64,000 nucleotides of DNA from Paracentrotus lividus (GCA_940671915.1 CALNVZ010003432.1:4348729-4412728), one strand, 5' to 3'. Counted from the stretch's first letter, positions 12,701 to 27,700 are shown. Numbers and translations are program-made. Notes: a model not told the origin generated them from the letters alone.

Positions 12701-15700
12701 AGATCAAACTACTATTTAATTATTACAAACAATTGCATTTGAATGTTCAGATCACTAATGCTATAGAAATCTTCATACTGGAAATGTGACAGATTGATCC
12801 ATAAAACATGGAATGAAGTGATTAAGTTAAATATCTTTGGTGGCTGTCAACTTTCATTATTATTACCTTGTGAACTTTTAGGACCATCTTGTATTGATTT
12901 TGTTTGTATTTCTTTTTTTATATGACAGGTATACAAGGAGTATCCCCATCTCCTTGATAGCAAGACACCAATCTCCAGAAAGATGGGTTTTCCAGAGGTC
13001 ATTATGCCAGGTAGGTCATTCAGATTGAATTACTTTCTTAAGATGTAAACATCTCCTGCAATTAATTGAGTTTGACTTCACTTTATAGCAAGAATACAGC
13101 ACCTTACACATGCAACCTGGTTGACCGTGGCATTATCTTGTACATAATTATGAAGAGTCTCATTCCAAAAGGGGTTAAATCCACTTGTGTACTCTAAGAG
13201 AAAAGGCATTTGATTACTAAATTTTGTAGAGGTGTCTATGGAAAAGTGCTAATCGAAAGAGCATAGCTCCTTTTGAAATTGAGGTTAAACTTTTGTTCAA
13301 AGACTGGTACGCACCTGAATAATTGTCTGATATCAATAAGTCCATTCTCATCAAAAGTGGATGTTAGTCCCTTTTGGAATGAAACTGTTCATACAAATAT
13401 CTTTTTGTATGTGTACATATTTAGAATGTGTGCATTGTTTGAATAGATGATATCTCTACACCTGTTCCAGTGATAGACCAGCTGTTATTCAGTGTACCAC
13501 ATGGGACCGTGAAAATGTACCATATGTGATCCATCGTCATCGATGAAAGAGTCGAGGATATTGGAAAAATAATCAACTTTTCCATACTTCTCCTTCATCG
13601 TTTTCACTCATTTTTTGACAGTGCACATTTAAAAATTGAAGATTCAGAAAATGAAAAACAGTTTACCTAAAAATTTGACATTCTTTATTATTTTGGCGTT
13701 TTCCTCGACTCAAAGTGATTGTTGCTCGGCGACTTGCGTCTCATCGCAATATGATGAATCACATATGTCTCCCATCTGATGTACTTCCAGGAGGGAATCA
13801 TAATAGCAGAACTATCTTTTCTCTTGATGATAAGCTCTGTTATTAAAATACATAATAATGCCTCCTGGAATGCTCACTGTCAGCTGCGAATTGATTGCAT
13901 TATTAAAGTGAAATCATTGTTCTTGGCATGAGATTGATATATAGAAGAGGTCATTTCCAAAAGGTACTACATCCACTTTTGTTACTTCTGAGTAAAATGC
14001 ATTTGTTTTCCATATTTTGTACAGGCGTCTATGGAAAAGTACAATTTGAAAGTGAATTTTTTGATAGTTGCTTTCATTTTTTTTCTTCAAAGTTTTGTTA
14101 AAGAAAGGTACCTACCTGAATAATGGCGTCATATCAATAACTCAATTTTCATCAAAAGTGGATGTAGTACCTTTTGGAACTGAGCTCTTCAATTATAGAA
14201 GCCACTGTCTAAAAGTGCTTTGAAAAGTTTGATAACAGTTTACCTTATCATTATTGTGTGCTTTGAAGTTTTGGAATCACCAAAATGATAAGAAATTGAC
14301 ATAATTTTGCTCAGAGTCACATACACTTACACATAAATGCATGTATGGGACAACACAATGGGACCTGAACATTTCTGCTATTTGGGTATATTTTGTGTCA
14401 TATTATGACTATTAGTGCAATCGAAAAGCAATCCTTTACAGTGGAACTTTTTACTATGATATTCTTCCTAAATAGCATTAAAATAATAGGAAAGCTCACA
14501 ATAATTTTCTTCATCTTTCTCACTACACTAGATTCCCTTAAAAGTGCTTTGTGAATCTTTGTGCATTAATTCCTTCTTTGGTTTTTTGCAGGTGATGTGA
14601 GGAACGACGTATACATTACCATACTTCAAGGTGACTTTGACAGAGGGGCTAGGCCGAAAGCCAGGAATGTGGAAGTCAATGTATCAGTATGCACAGCAGA
14701 TAATGCTATCTTAGATGTAGGTGTAGTTTGGTGTTTTCTTTTAGAAAATTTAAGATAAAGTCACAAAAAAAATTATTTTCTGGAAAAAAAAACTTGGCAA
14801 GGAAAGTAGAGGTGGATGGACACCATTGAAAGGCAGGATTTTGATGTAGGTCGGGCCTTCAAAAGAGTTTAGAGATTTAAAACAAGGTGCTTTTTATAAG
14901 GGAGAATAGACTAGAGTTGGAATTTGAATAGGGGAGGGGGGGGGTGGGGCTTATGAAGGGTAAATGTGTTGAATAGGGGAGGAGTTATAAATGGGAGTGG
15001 ACTTTGAATAGGAGAGGAACTTGGATGGGTACAGGTGTTTAATGGGGAGGGGTAATGAATATAGTAGCCTTCTTCTAATAAGTGAGGATCTTGGAATTTG
15101 TATAGCTGTTGAGTAGGGGAGGAGCTATGAATGGGGTGGTTCCTCCAATAAGTGAGGAGCTGAGATTCGTTAAGGTGTTGAATAGGGGAGGAGTTATGAA
15201 TGGGAAGGGGGGGGGGGCATATGAATAGGTAATATTCCCATAACAGGTAAAGGGGTTGAATAGAAGATGTGCTATAAATTGATAATGATGAAGTTACAGT
15301 TATGAATGGGTGGTGGGCTATGAAAGGTAATTGTAAAGTTATTAACAGAGAAGGAAGGCCTGTTAGTCTTAGAAACAATGTAGGTTACTGGCCCACTCTG
15401 AATATTGTTGAATAAAATTAGTAAATTTGCATTTCGTATCACCATCTAATTATTAATAATCAAGCTGCTTCTATATAAAACATGAATTCTGTTTAGTAGA
15501 TGTCATGCCAGCAAAAGCCTACTGAAATCCGAATGACTGTTCTGTTTTCCCTCTCAGAATGCAATAAGTCTAGCATCAGGAGAGCCTGCGAACTCCAAGT
15601 ACAGATCAGTGGTTTACTATCAGGTCAAGAACCCAAAGTATCATGAAATATTCAAGGTAAGAATCTGTCGTAACATTCTTTTATTTCCTATTCTGGTCTC

Positions 15701-18700
15701 CTTCCCTTATTTTTTTAAAATTTATTTCAATTGTTTTTATTCGTTTGATTATTTGATATCTTTATAGAAATTCATCTGATTGGAAGAATTGATTAGCAAA
15801 AAAAATGTGGTTGAAGAAAAAAAAATTCTTTTTCTTTATCATATAACATGAATGACCTGCATACGTAGCTGGGTTCTTATCCTTACCCAGGGAATCTTCA
15901 ACACTAATTACACAGGCAGTTCTGCAAGAAAAACACACACATACGGTTCAATATCAGACCTTCAAATATAAGGTCCTATGAATTTGATAAATCATCATCA
16001 CATATAGATGAATAACAAAACTTTCATGTTTGTAATGGTTTCAGGTTGCGATTCCCATCCATCAGTTCTGCCAGAACAACACACACGTATGCTTCAATAT
16101 CAGACCTTCAAATGTAGTGCCCTATGAATTTGATAAATCATAATATAGATGAATGACAAAACTTTCATGTTTGTAATGTTTCAGGTTGCGATTCCCATTG
16201 ATCAGTTCTGCAAGAACAACACACACGTACGGTTTACGTTCAGGCACAGATCAGCCACCGAAGGTTTGTCTCTTTTGAAAGCCTCTACAGTGTGTATAAA
16301 AAAGATTGTATTCTTTTGATTAAAAAGATTTTTTTTTCCATGTATAAAGTTGTCTTATACATGTTCTATGTTTCTGTTTTGTACAATATTGTGTATACTG
16401 TATAATTAACTTGTAAACATGATCATTTTGGTCTTTGTACCTTTGAATCATGTATATTTATATGACTTTCTCAAACCGAAATGAATAAAACACATTGATA
16501 GATTAATTATTAATATCTGTTTCCAGTTCAAAAGCTTACAGGCTGTTGTAATGATGCTCGATACACATCAAAATGAGACCAATTTGAATATTTGACTTTT
16601 GTTATTGTTATCAATTTCAACATGATATCACTATAACCAATATTCATATCAGTCTCTCAGTTGGATAGGCTGTGGGAATGATTCTCTTCATACACATCGA
16701 GATGTGATTTGTTTGAATATCTGTTTTTAAGGTTATTTATTTCACCATGTTATTTTCTATCACCTCATGTAGCAAAAGACAAACAGGAGAAGATTTTTGC
16801 AATGGCATACCTGAGGTTGATGACAGACATTGGTACAACCATCACTAATGGGACGCATGAACTCATTGTTTATAAGGTAGGTTTGTCATATAGGTCAATC
16901 ATAGATAGGTCAATCATACGTAGCAGGAGCGCCCCCACCCCCTTCAAGAATTTAGAAAACAAGTGCCTAAAATCAGCAATTTTGGGCCTTTGTTTTGTTC
17001 CTCCTCTCCCATGCAGGTTGATAAAATATATAGTAAAACAATGAGTGAATGGATTAAACCCACCCCCTCCCCCCCCCCCCTCCAGAGCAATTTCAGCTGG
17101 CATGACCTCAACCAATTTTGGGTGTATAACAATCTTGAATTAAAGTTTGCATCTCCCCCCCCCCCAATGAAATGCCACTTCTCTTGGACTCGCAAGAAAG
17201 TATACATCCTGATTTCTCCAGTAGCCCAGTTGCCAGTTGGTATGCACAAATACTGCAGATGCATATAAGGGTTTCTCATAACCTTTGTTCATATACCCAA
17301 ACTAATATGGTAACCCTAACTGTAATTATTGGGGGGGGGGGGGGTAGTTGTTCTGAGGGTAATGTCCATGGGGTATATTGTCCTGATACAATATATTTAT
17401 AGCACTGGTATTTGCTTCCTATAAAGGCAATCCTTGCACTTGCTCCAAAATCCAATTGGCAGTTTAATTCTGTAAATGTTTGAATAACTTTTCAAATCAC
17501 CTCTACAGTGCGACAAAAACTTGGAGTCTAGCACAGCATACCTGAACCTACCTTCAACGAGGCAAGAGCTGAAGGCTTACGAGGACAGGAATCAAACGCA
17601 TGCATCGCTTCATACCAAGGGACTATCAGTCAGTAGCAAAGATACTTTCTTACTTTCTACCGTTGTCTGCTCAACAAAGCTTACTCAGAATGGTAAGGAG
17701 GGGTTAGAGGTCATGACGGAGAGAGGTGGATGTAAAGAAAGGAATGAGAAAGAGAGCGAGAGAGAGAGGGAGGGGGAAGAAGTGAAGAGTGGGAAAGGGG
17801 AAGAGATGGAGATAAAGCTTGGAGGGACCAGGAGGTTTCAGTAGCAAGGACTTGTTTTCTGCTCAACAAAGCTTACTCAGAATGGTGAGGATGGGTTATA
17901 GTACAGTCAATATATGGTTCAACCTCACACTAATTGCAACAGAAAATCTGAAACATGTATCTTGATCAGTAAAATCTCCTCTACAGACAATCAAAGTCCT
18001 AAGAATTCGAGTGGTGGAAAGGGGTCAAAAGGTCAAGGTCAATAAAGGTCATTTTTGGCCTTATATCATGTAAAAATGTGTAATGTCATGTTTGTTTTCA
18101 CTTATAACTTGAAAATTAGTAAAGCATACTTAACAGAACTGTGGTCAATTATGTATAACAATATGCAATAAAGATGAGCAGGTTTTGGTAGTAACCATAT
18201 GAAGGTCAAAGTTCAGAGGCAATAAATGTCTAAAATGTGTGAAAATGAAAAGAAATTGCCGTTATCCTAGGCATAACTTAACATACAACTATATATACAG
18301 TCAATATGGTTCAACCACAAAATATGAAACATGTATCTTAATCAGTAAAATCTCCTCTACAACATATCAAAAGTCCTAAAGATTTTGAGTGGTGTAAAGG
18401 GTCAAAAGGTCAAAGGTCACCTTTGGCCTAAAATCATGTCGAAATAATGTAATCTCATGTTTGTTTTCACTTATAACTTGAAAATTAGTAAAGCATACTT
18501 AACAGAACTATGGTCAATATGTATAACAATATGCAAATAAGATGAGCAGGTTTTGGTAGTAACCATATGAAGGTCAAAGGTCAGAGGTCAATAAATGTCT
18601 AAAACGTGTGAAATGAAAAGAAATTGCCGTTATCCTAGGCATACTTAAAACCCAGTACAGGTATGTAAACCAAACTTAGTTTAATGTTGTTAGTAAAATA

Positions 18701-21700
18701 TTTGAAGGTTAAAGGTCAGAGGTCAATGGATATCCAAAATCCTGTGAAAATGAGGAGAAATTTCTTTTATCCTATGGCCAGCTCGAGATCTACTATAGAG
18801 AACTGTCACCCAAACTTTAGCCTCTATTGATACTTAGGCATGAATTTATATGGTTTTGGCGACAACCATATTAAGGTCAAAGATCAGAGGTCAGTAGATG
18901 TCAAGAAACTGTGAAAAGATGAGAAATTTGTTTTGTTTTACATGAGGAATGCTGACTAAACTTGGGGAGTTGAATTATATTGATACTGAGGCAAATTAAC
19001 ATCATGTATAGGAGCACACGAGGTGACAGTCATTAAAGGTCAGAGGTCAGTAGATGTCAAAAATCCTGTAAATATGATGAAAAATTTAGGTTCATTGCTT
19101 TGTGTATATTGAGAGAACAATGAACTTTGCAGTAGTGACAACTATATTTGAAGGTCAAAGGTCAAGATAAAGTAAATTTTTTATAACAAGAACGTTGTGT
19201 ACCTATAACCCTAACTTGAGATCCATTGAGGAGTGTGAACCAAACTTGTTTTAGTTATGTATATTGATAGGTAAATTTATGACCTTGAGCATGTTTAGGA
19301 TCAAAGGGCATATCCTCCACAAATTATAAGATATTACTTTTGTTACCTTTTTTAGCGATAACTTTAGACTTTAGTACAACTACATGTAGGTAATTGCAAC
19401 CACGCTTGGATTAATGGTGTAGAAATCTTGGTAGCGACCAAGATAAAGTCAATCGTTAACGTTGTAGATAAATATTTTAAAGTAATGGAACACCACAATA
19501 TCATGAGAAGATCTTAATGAAATGCTTTAAATTAGGCACAATAGCTGGCTCATTATAGTGCATCCTTGCAAGAAATAAAACATCCATGGAAATATTCATA
19601 TCTTTATCTCTGGCAATGTCTTACAGTCATTTCAAACAACTAAAAGTTTGAGGTGAAATACCATTAGTATGGAGCTCCTGTCTCAAAAGAGAAAGCGCCC
19701 CACCCCTCTCAGGCGGTCGTTCTGTGATTTCTCGGGAAAAGGGGTGCACATGTATTTTAGGGTCCCAGTTCAGGGGAAAATTCTAAAAAATCATTGAAAT
19801 AATGGTCTCTTCGCATTTCCCCAAACTGTTTTTTAATTAGGGGTAGTTTTCAAATATTTTTGGAGCAATTTCATAATAGGGTCCCGTATAATATAATGAA
19901 AAATAATACCGCTGGTAGAGGGGTAATTTGCTAACTTCCCCTCCAAAAGTCTGTAAAAGGGGATTATGTCTGTAAAAGCATACCATCCTCTCAAGTGAAT
20001 TATCATTCCTTCCTTGATCAGTGTATTGATGTTTAGCAGAGCCTTTCACCTCACAATTTTTGTTGACAAAAATAAAGAATAAGGCAGGGGCAAGGGTGGC
20101 ATTTCGGGCCACAGATCTACATGTAGATGTATGTTGAAGGGCAAATGTATCTAGCATCACAGTAAAGGTTTATTGTCATGGAAGAGAAATGTTGGAGGAC
20201 TTAACCGTACCATTTGTGAAAATGAAAATGCTCGACAAAATTGAAGGCTTTTATGAGGAAATGCTATCTCAATTTAATTCTAAGCCCTGTAACATCATAA
20301 ACATAAAACATATTTGTGTATACTGTGTACTAAGAGTTACACTCAATGCTCTATCTCTTTTATTGTTACACGGAATAGACCTACCAAAAATAAACTAATA
20401 GCCACAATAGATCCAACACAATTAAATCCTGACTGCTAGTATTCAAAATGATCTTAAAACATTGTTACCAGAACATGATCAGCATAATGTAGTTCCTACA
20501 ATGTTTGGTAAAAAATCAATCTGGCAATTACTTTTGAATCCCTTCAAATACTTCTCATGCTTCAGTGGCGAATCCAGGCAGGGGCACAGGGGACACGCCC
20601 CTCTATAATACTTATACTAATTGACTGTACATGTTAAAATTTGGGAAAACTTGGCGGCTCACTACTCATGGTCAGGCACCCCTCTATTTTCAAATCCTGG
20701 ATCTATAACTGCGCTTTTTGCGGTTAGCATGATATTTTATCATTTTTACATATACTTTTGGTGACCTATCGGATATTTGCAGTGTTACACGTACCATCAA
20801 AATCATGGACTATCAACAAGGCTAGGTTGAAAGTCATTTATCAGTGCTTCTTAACTTTATCATGGAACAAAACTATGTACATGCACATGTACATGTTTTT
20901 CATTATTTTGACATAGGTAGCTGCCCAAAAAGATCATTATATCATTAGTCCCTCTTATACATAATCAACCGACTTTTGATACATTAATGAAACAAACTTC
21001 TCGTCATCTCATGAGTAATTGTCTTTCGTCATTAATTGACTTTAAATTCTTGAAACATACTAGTTACGTTGGCAATAATCAAGTGCATGAACCGCAATAA
21101 CCTTCCTAATTATCAAGTGCTTGCGAAGTAATTGTGAAGACAAGGGATTTCATTATACTGAAAAAATAGTTTACTGTCATACATATGTGTCCTTCGACTT
21201 GGAAAGAGTTTACCATCCGCAGGTCATTGGCTCATCTCCCATCAGTAGTCCCTTTCAGTTTTGGACAGGATTTTAAGCTAAAATGACATTTAATGACCAT
21301 TGCCCTTTGCATAGTTGTCATTTAAACTTTGTATTTCATCTTCTACATTCATACAGAATTGCTTCAAGTTTGTTTGACATACATTCAGAAACTATCAGTC
21401 ATTGCCAAAACATAAAGTAGTTTCTCATCTTTTCTTTTTTACAGGAATTAGACATTCATTTGGTGACCCCTGACCTTTGACCTTCATGAAGTCACAAAAA
21501 ACATTATTTAGTTACCTTTATAAATATGATAGATCAAAGTTTGGTTGAAATGCCCCCAGTTATGATTACGCCAAAATCTTACAAGTTCATTTGGCATGAT
21601 AATTGACCCAAATTTATTGACATCTGACCTTTGACCTTTAAATAGATACCGGTCATCAAAGCCTTCAAAGTTCATTTCAACATCAAGATTGCACTTGGTT

Positions 21701-24700
21701 TGGTTGACATTATTTTAGTCGATCTCAAGTTATAGTTAAAGCCCAAAGGAACTTTCAAAGATTTACACAGGATTTTGGATTTTATTGACCTCTGACCTTT
21801 GACCTTCAAATATTTATCACCAAAACCTTACAGGTTCATTCACCTAACAACATTGAACCAAGTTTGTGGACATACCTGTAAGAGGGTCTCAAGTTATAGC
21901 TAGGACAAAGGAAATTTCGTGGCATTTTCCCAGGTTTTTGACGTTTATTGACCTCTGACCTTTGACCTTCAAATGGTTATACCAAACCTGTCATTTATTT
22001 CTATACATAATGACCCAAGTTTTATAAGAATGCTTTGCTAATTTTTCTATTTAAAAATTGAAATAAACATAACATTACATCATTTTTACATGATTTTAGG
22101 CCAAAAATGACCTTTAATGACCTTTGACCTTTTGACCCCTTTCCACCACTCGAAATCCTTAGGACTTTTGATATGTTGTAGAGGAGACTTTACTGATCAA
22201 GATACATGTTTCAGATTTTCTGTTGCAATTAGTGTGAGGTTGACCCTTTTTTGTCCTAGAATGACTATACTATTAGGGTCATGACGGAGAGACGGTAGGG
22301 AGAGAGGAGAGAGAGAGATAGAGGGGGGGGGGAGGGAGAAAGAGAGAGGGAGGTGAAGAGATGAAACGGGTTGAATATATAGAGACAGCTGGGATTCGCA
22401 GGGAGGTTTCAGCAAGAAGGAAAGATACAACATAATGGATAAGAGAGGGAGAAAAAAAAAAGAAAAACTAACAAGGAATTGGGGAAAGTGGGAGGTGGCA
22501 AGGTACAGTTTTGGCTTGAGATCAATGTCACAGTTGATTGCAATCAAATGGCATCATCTTCATTTACACAAATGTAGTGTACAATTGAGCTCAAGTGAAT
22601 TAAATCAGATGTGATGTTAATCTCGGGCTGAACTTTAGGTTATTTGTGGTGAGCCTGCTATAATATAAAGGTTATCTTTCATTTTCACACACCAGTTTCC
22701 TAACAATCTTAGTAATATTACAGCCAAGGCACAATCTCTATTAATGACTTGCTGAAGAAATGTTGTTTTTTTTAGGTTTAGGAGGAAGGCACTGTGTGTT
22801 TTGTTTATTAAACCTCAAATAAGATAAATTTGAAATGGCAATTTTATGTTTGCAGTTGATCTTCTTGGACTGCTGAAGTGGAGGGCAGAACCTGATAACA
22901 TCAGGCAGAGTTTGGAATCACTGATGAAGGTGGATGGGGAAGAGGTCGTCAAGGTAACGAGAGATTAATTTTAAAAATTGTCCAAGTAGTACTTGATCAA
23001 AGAGCTCTTCAATGTATTGTTGTCCCAGTCATTGGATCCAATTTTATGCTCTAAATCATTGCACAGGCCAATATAATTGGTCTTTATATTGTAATCATGG
23101 AGTTGAGCATTTATTTAGATAGAATGGAAGCATTATTTTCCTTACTTTACAATAAAAGTCAATAGGCCATCCAAATGTTTCTAAAATAAAGAAACGTAGC
23201 TGAAGACTTCATACATATTTTTACAGAATGCCTTGCATATTTTTTGCTCATTATTCGATTTCTATCATAAGGTACATACACCATACTTTTACTTTGTCAA
23301 CAAAAATTCTTTGAAATTTTGTTGAATTATGTTAGAATGTATGTTTTGATAGTTAGTATAACAATTTGAATGTAATGTTCTTCCATGCAGTTCTTGCAAG
23401 ACACGCTTGATGCTCTGTTTAGCATTTATTTGAAATTTTGTTGGATTATGTTAGAAATTTATATTTGGATTATTTTTGTATAACAATTTAAGCGATCTGA
23501 CATCCCATTCAGTTCTTGCAAGACATGCTTGACGCTCTGTTTACCATTATGGCTGATAGAAGCATAAACCATTCACTTAATAAACACTTAGAAATATTGT
23601 TTGATTATGTAAGAATGTATGTTTTGATTGTAAGAGTAACAATTTGAATGTAATGTTCTCCCATACAGTTCTTGCAAGACACCCTTGATGCTTTGTTTAG
23701 TATCATGGCTGAGAACCCACAGTCTGAAGAGTATGACAAACCAGTCTTCAATGCAGTGGTGAGTTCAACTTTTACTGCTTTCACATTTGCCCGTATTCAC
23801 AAAGATGTCCTAAAGTTAATCCCAGCTTAAATCGGTGGTTTAACTAGGAGTAGCTGAATGTGACACAATTTGTCAAAGTTGTTATGTTCCTTACACGTTA
23901 ACTAGGTTCTAGAATGGTTCTTGAATGGTAAGGAAAACTTTTGTACTTATCATTCCCAGACACTTTTTAAGAGTTTCAATACCAAAATTCTGATAAATCA
24001 AACATCTTCTTTTCTGGATTGTGTCACATTTTACTACCCATAGTCAAACCACAAATTTAACCTAGGCTTAACTTTAGAACACCATTTTGTCACATTTTGC
24101 TAGCCATAGTTAAACCACAGATTTCACCTAGGCTTAACTTTAGGTTACTTTTGTGAATGCGGGCCATTGAGACTGTATCCCAAGCCAGGTCTGAGTTGGT
24201 CCTGGGACAAATTCAAAGGTTCAACTTGTACCCTTGAGGTTGAGGTTGTATCTTGATTCAGATCTGGGTTGGACAGAATACATGGGTTAAAGATATGCTG
24301 AATTCAGATTGATGATGTGTCCCAAGATAGACTTAGGTGTTTCCTGGGACAGATATACAAGGTAGCCTGATGTAAATGCTCTCATTACATTCTGTTTTCT
24401 ATGCATATATATATTTATTCATTCATTCATGTGATTTATGTATACAGGTGTTCATCATTGGATTAATAGCTGATAGGAAATACCAACAATTTAGACCAGT
24501 ACTGGATACATACATCAACGAACATTACAGCGTCACATTTGCAGACCAGTGAGTATGCCCTGTGTTTGACCTCAATGAAAAATATTCTCCATGAAAATTC
24601 AAAAGGCATAAAGATGTCATAGACTATGATTACAGTATAGCCCTTTATTGATAGAAGGAGGTTATTTGATTGATATTGATTAGAGTAAAATTAGTCATGT

Positions 24701-27700
24701 TGATAATAAAGGCCTCAAATTTTAAATCAATAACTGTAAACAATATTGATGTAGCATATTAAGAGCGTCTTGTTTTAACAAACTTGTTGAGGTGTTGAGG
24801 GACTTGTCAGACATTCCATTATTCTATGAGATTTTCTTTGGCGTAATTGCCCTGCTGTAAATTCCATACACTAGCAGAATGACTAACTTCAACACTGGAC
24901 TTAACTGTAAACCTTGCACTAGACTTGCTCCTAAACCGGACATAAAACCCTATTGCAACCCTAACCCTAACCCTGCATCTTTGATGAAATAAAGCCCTGA
25001 GCAATTGTCGTAGAAGTAAATGTTGTGTAACCCTGAAAAAAAGATTAGTCTCTAACACGTCCCCCATCTTTTTATTACTTCTTGGTGTCCTATTTAACCA
25101 TTTTTAATTTTCATTGTTACTTTGATCATCATACCTCTTGCTTTATAGCAGATAGTAGAACATAACTGGCTGATTGAAGCTTTTCGGTTTTGACCTCATC
25201 AGAGTTATGTGTCTCTTCTTTGTTCTATATTTAGATATTTTGGCACTTACCACCTGTATACCTCTTTGCTTTTGTTTACAGCAAACTTGCCAAGGTATTG
25301 AAGGACCTGTTAGACAGCGCAGGAGAGTTAGATAGTCCTACGCAGCTTCTCCAAGCTCTTAAAGCCATTGAGTATCTCTTCAAGTTCATTCTCAGGTCAA
25401 GGAAACTCTTTGTGGCGTAAGTTGTTTTAAAGTGAAATTATTGTTCTGGTCATGACATTGAAATCTGGAAGACACTGTCTGAAAGTGATTTGGAAATGTT
25501 GATAACAGTTTACCTAAGCATTATTTTGTGCTGTCAGGTTTTGGAATCAACGAAACGATAAGAAATTATTCCAATTCAGTTTTGAGTCACATGCACTTAC
25601 ACAAAAATGCATGTATGGGGCAACACGAAAGATTTGGGACCCAAATATATCAGCTGTTTTGGTATATTTTGGGTCATATAATGACTATTAGGGCAATTGA
25701 AGAGCAATCTTTTATTGTGGAGCTTTTTAATATGATACTCTTTCCAAGTAGCATGAAAATAACAGGAAAGCTCACAAAAGGCTCCCTTTAATCGCTTCAC
25801 CTTGGACCAGTAGATCTCGAGAGAGAAATATTTAATAGTAGATATTGTAAGACAGTGCAAGCTCTTTGTGGAATACATATAAATTGTTCTAATCACCTTA
25901 TTATGGACCTGTAGGCCTGTCTAAAGCGATATCACCAGTTAATATCATTAGACAGACTCTTTCAACTCGTACAAGTTTCGAAAATCCATGTGCTACATGT
26001 ATCTCTTCAAGTTCATTCCTAGATCCGAAAAAGTCTTTGTGATTTAAGTTATTCTAACCCCTTCATCATCATAAATAAGTTTTTATTGCCAGGCAGTCCT
26101 GTTTGTGGGTTACAGTATGTTGTTCTAATCACCTTATTATGTACCAAAAGATCATTGTCAAATTAGTGAGGAATTATTTATCAAAAAAGTAAATGTAATG
26201 TCACATTCCCCCCCCCCCCCTACTTTTTTAGAATTTCTCGTTTACATTTTGGTTATATTTTTGTGGTATCAGACTTGTAAAAATTATCCAGTCCAGTCAT
26301 AATGAAATCCCAGTTCTGATTGGGTGTCATTAATAAACATGTTCTAGGGTTGCTAAAGGCAATTTCATTCAACAATAAGCATGTGGCTTTGATAGAGCTG
26401 GTCACAAGTTAGTATGATGTATCTTGAATGAAATTCTTCTTTTTCTTTGTTGGTACTGCCCAATCTGTGCTGATGTTGGTGGCATAGAGAAAGAAGTTGG
26501 AATTACTGGTTATTATCATTAGTGATTAGAGTATCCCTTTTCTTTTGACCATGTTCAACAGACTACACGGAGAGGCAACTGGTAAACAAGGATTCGAGTC
26601 TTCCATAAGAGAAGTCTTCCGGTCGCTCAACTGGCTTATGACGTACACAGACGATCTGATGGTACTATGCCAAGTAAGTGACAACTTGTACCCTTGAGAT
26701 TGAGGTTGTATCTTGATTCAGATCTAGGTTGGACAGAATACATGGGTTAAAGATATGCTGAATTCAGATTGATGATGTGTCTGGAGATAGACCTAGGTTT
26801 GTTCTGGGACAGATACAGGGGTTAAAGATACATGTGTCTACTGAATTCAGATTGATGATGTGTTCCGAGATAGACCTAGGTTTGTCCTGGGACATATACA
26901 GGGGTTAAAGATACATATGTCTACTGAATTCATATTGATGATGTGTCCGGAGATTGACTTAGGTTTGTCCTTGGACAGATACAGGGGTTAAAGATAAATA
27001 TGTCTACTGAATTCAGATTGATGATTTGTCCGGAGATAGACCTAGGTTTGTCCTTGAACAAGGTAAACAAGGATTTGAATCTTCCATAAGAGAAGTCTTC
27101 CTTTCGTTTAACAGGCTTATGACGTAAACTTATATGATCTGAAGGTATTATGCCAAGTAAGTGACAAACTTGCCAGATGTTCACTTGAATAGGGCAGAGA
27201 TTATAAGGGTACCTACATGCCCCACAGGAAAGCAGGTTTGATTGAACTTATTTGTAGGGTGCTGCTGTGAGGTTTCTGCCTCACATCATCAAAGACACCA
27301 TGGCACAGTTCAACTCTAAGGAGCTTGCCATTCATTCCAAGAAGTTCATCCTAAAATATAAGCTCTACTTCCTTGATCCTTTTGTAGGGTGCTGCTATGA
27401 GGTTTCTGCCTCACATCATCAAAGACACCATGGCACAGTTCAACCCTAAAGAGCTTGCCATTCATTTCAAGGAATTCATCCTCAGAGATAATCTCTGCAT
27501 TCTTGATCCTTTTTTTTTTTTTTTTTAAATAGGGTGTCGCAATGAGGTTTCTGCCTCATATCATCAAAGACACCATGGCACAGTTCAACCCTAAGGAGCT
27601 TGTCATTCATCTCAAGAAGTTCATCCTCAAAGATAAACTCTGCTTTCTTGATCCTTTTGTAGGGTGCTGCTATGAGGTTTCTGCCTCACATCATCAAAGA

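Larger units (their letters stand above)
17901..22270. mobile_element. 4.4-kb foldback element with DR1-rich inverted arms
   Basis: The ends GTACAGTCAA and TTGACTATAC-type (right end ATGACTATAC) are inverted and flanked by TA. Further in, CAACCTCACACTAATTGCAA is present at the left and exactly inverted at 22218-22242. The arms (about 17.9-19.3 kb and 21.4-22.27 kb) are built of repeats containing AGGTCAAAGGTCA, in opposite orientation in the two arms. The middle (19.4-21.4 kb) is unrelated single-copy-looking DNA with no recognisable transposase. TA flanks suggest Tc1/mariner-type mobilisation, but that is inference. It lies wholly in intron 13. Confidence 0.7.

Noticed and set aside
14911..15378. 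155-codon minus-strand frame
   Set aside because: It reads through a G-rich minisatellite and gives only Pro/Ser/Leu repeats. It lies in DOCK intron 9.
23513..23620. Mutually exclusive alternative exon 15
   Set aside because: Only the acceptor and first 50 bases match; there is no donor in frame before the similarity ends.
24955..24985. CCCTAA-type telomere-like repeats
   Set aside because: Only two to three CCCTAACC units; scattered short copies of this kind occur elsewhere (955-985, 54980-55000) and are not a telomere.
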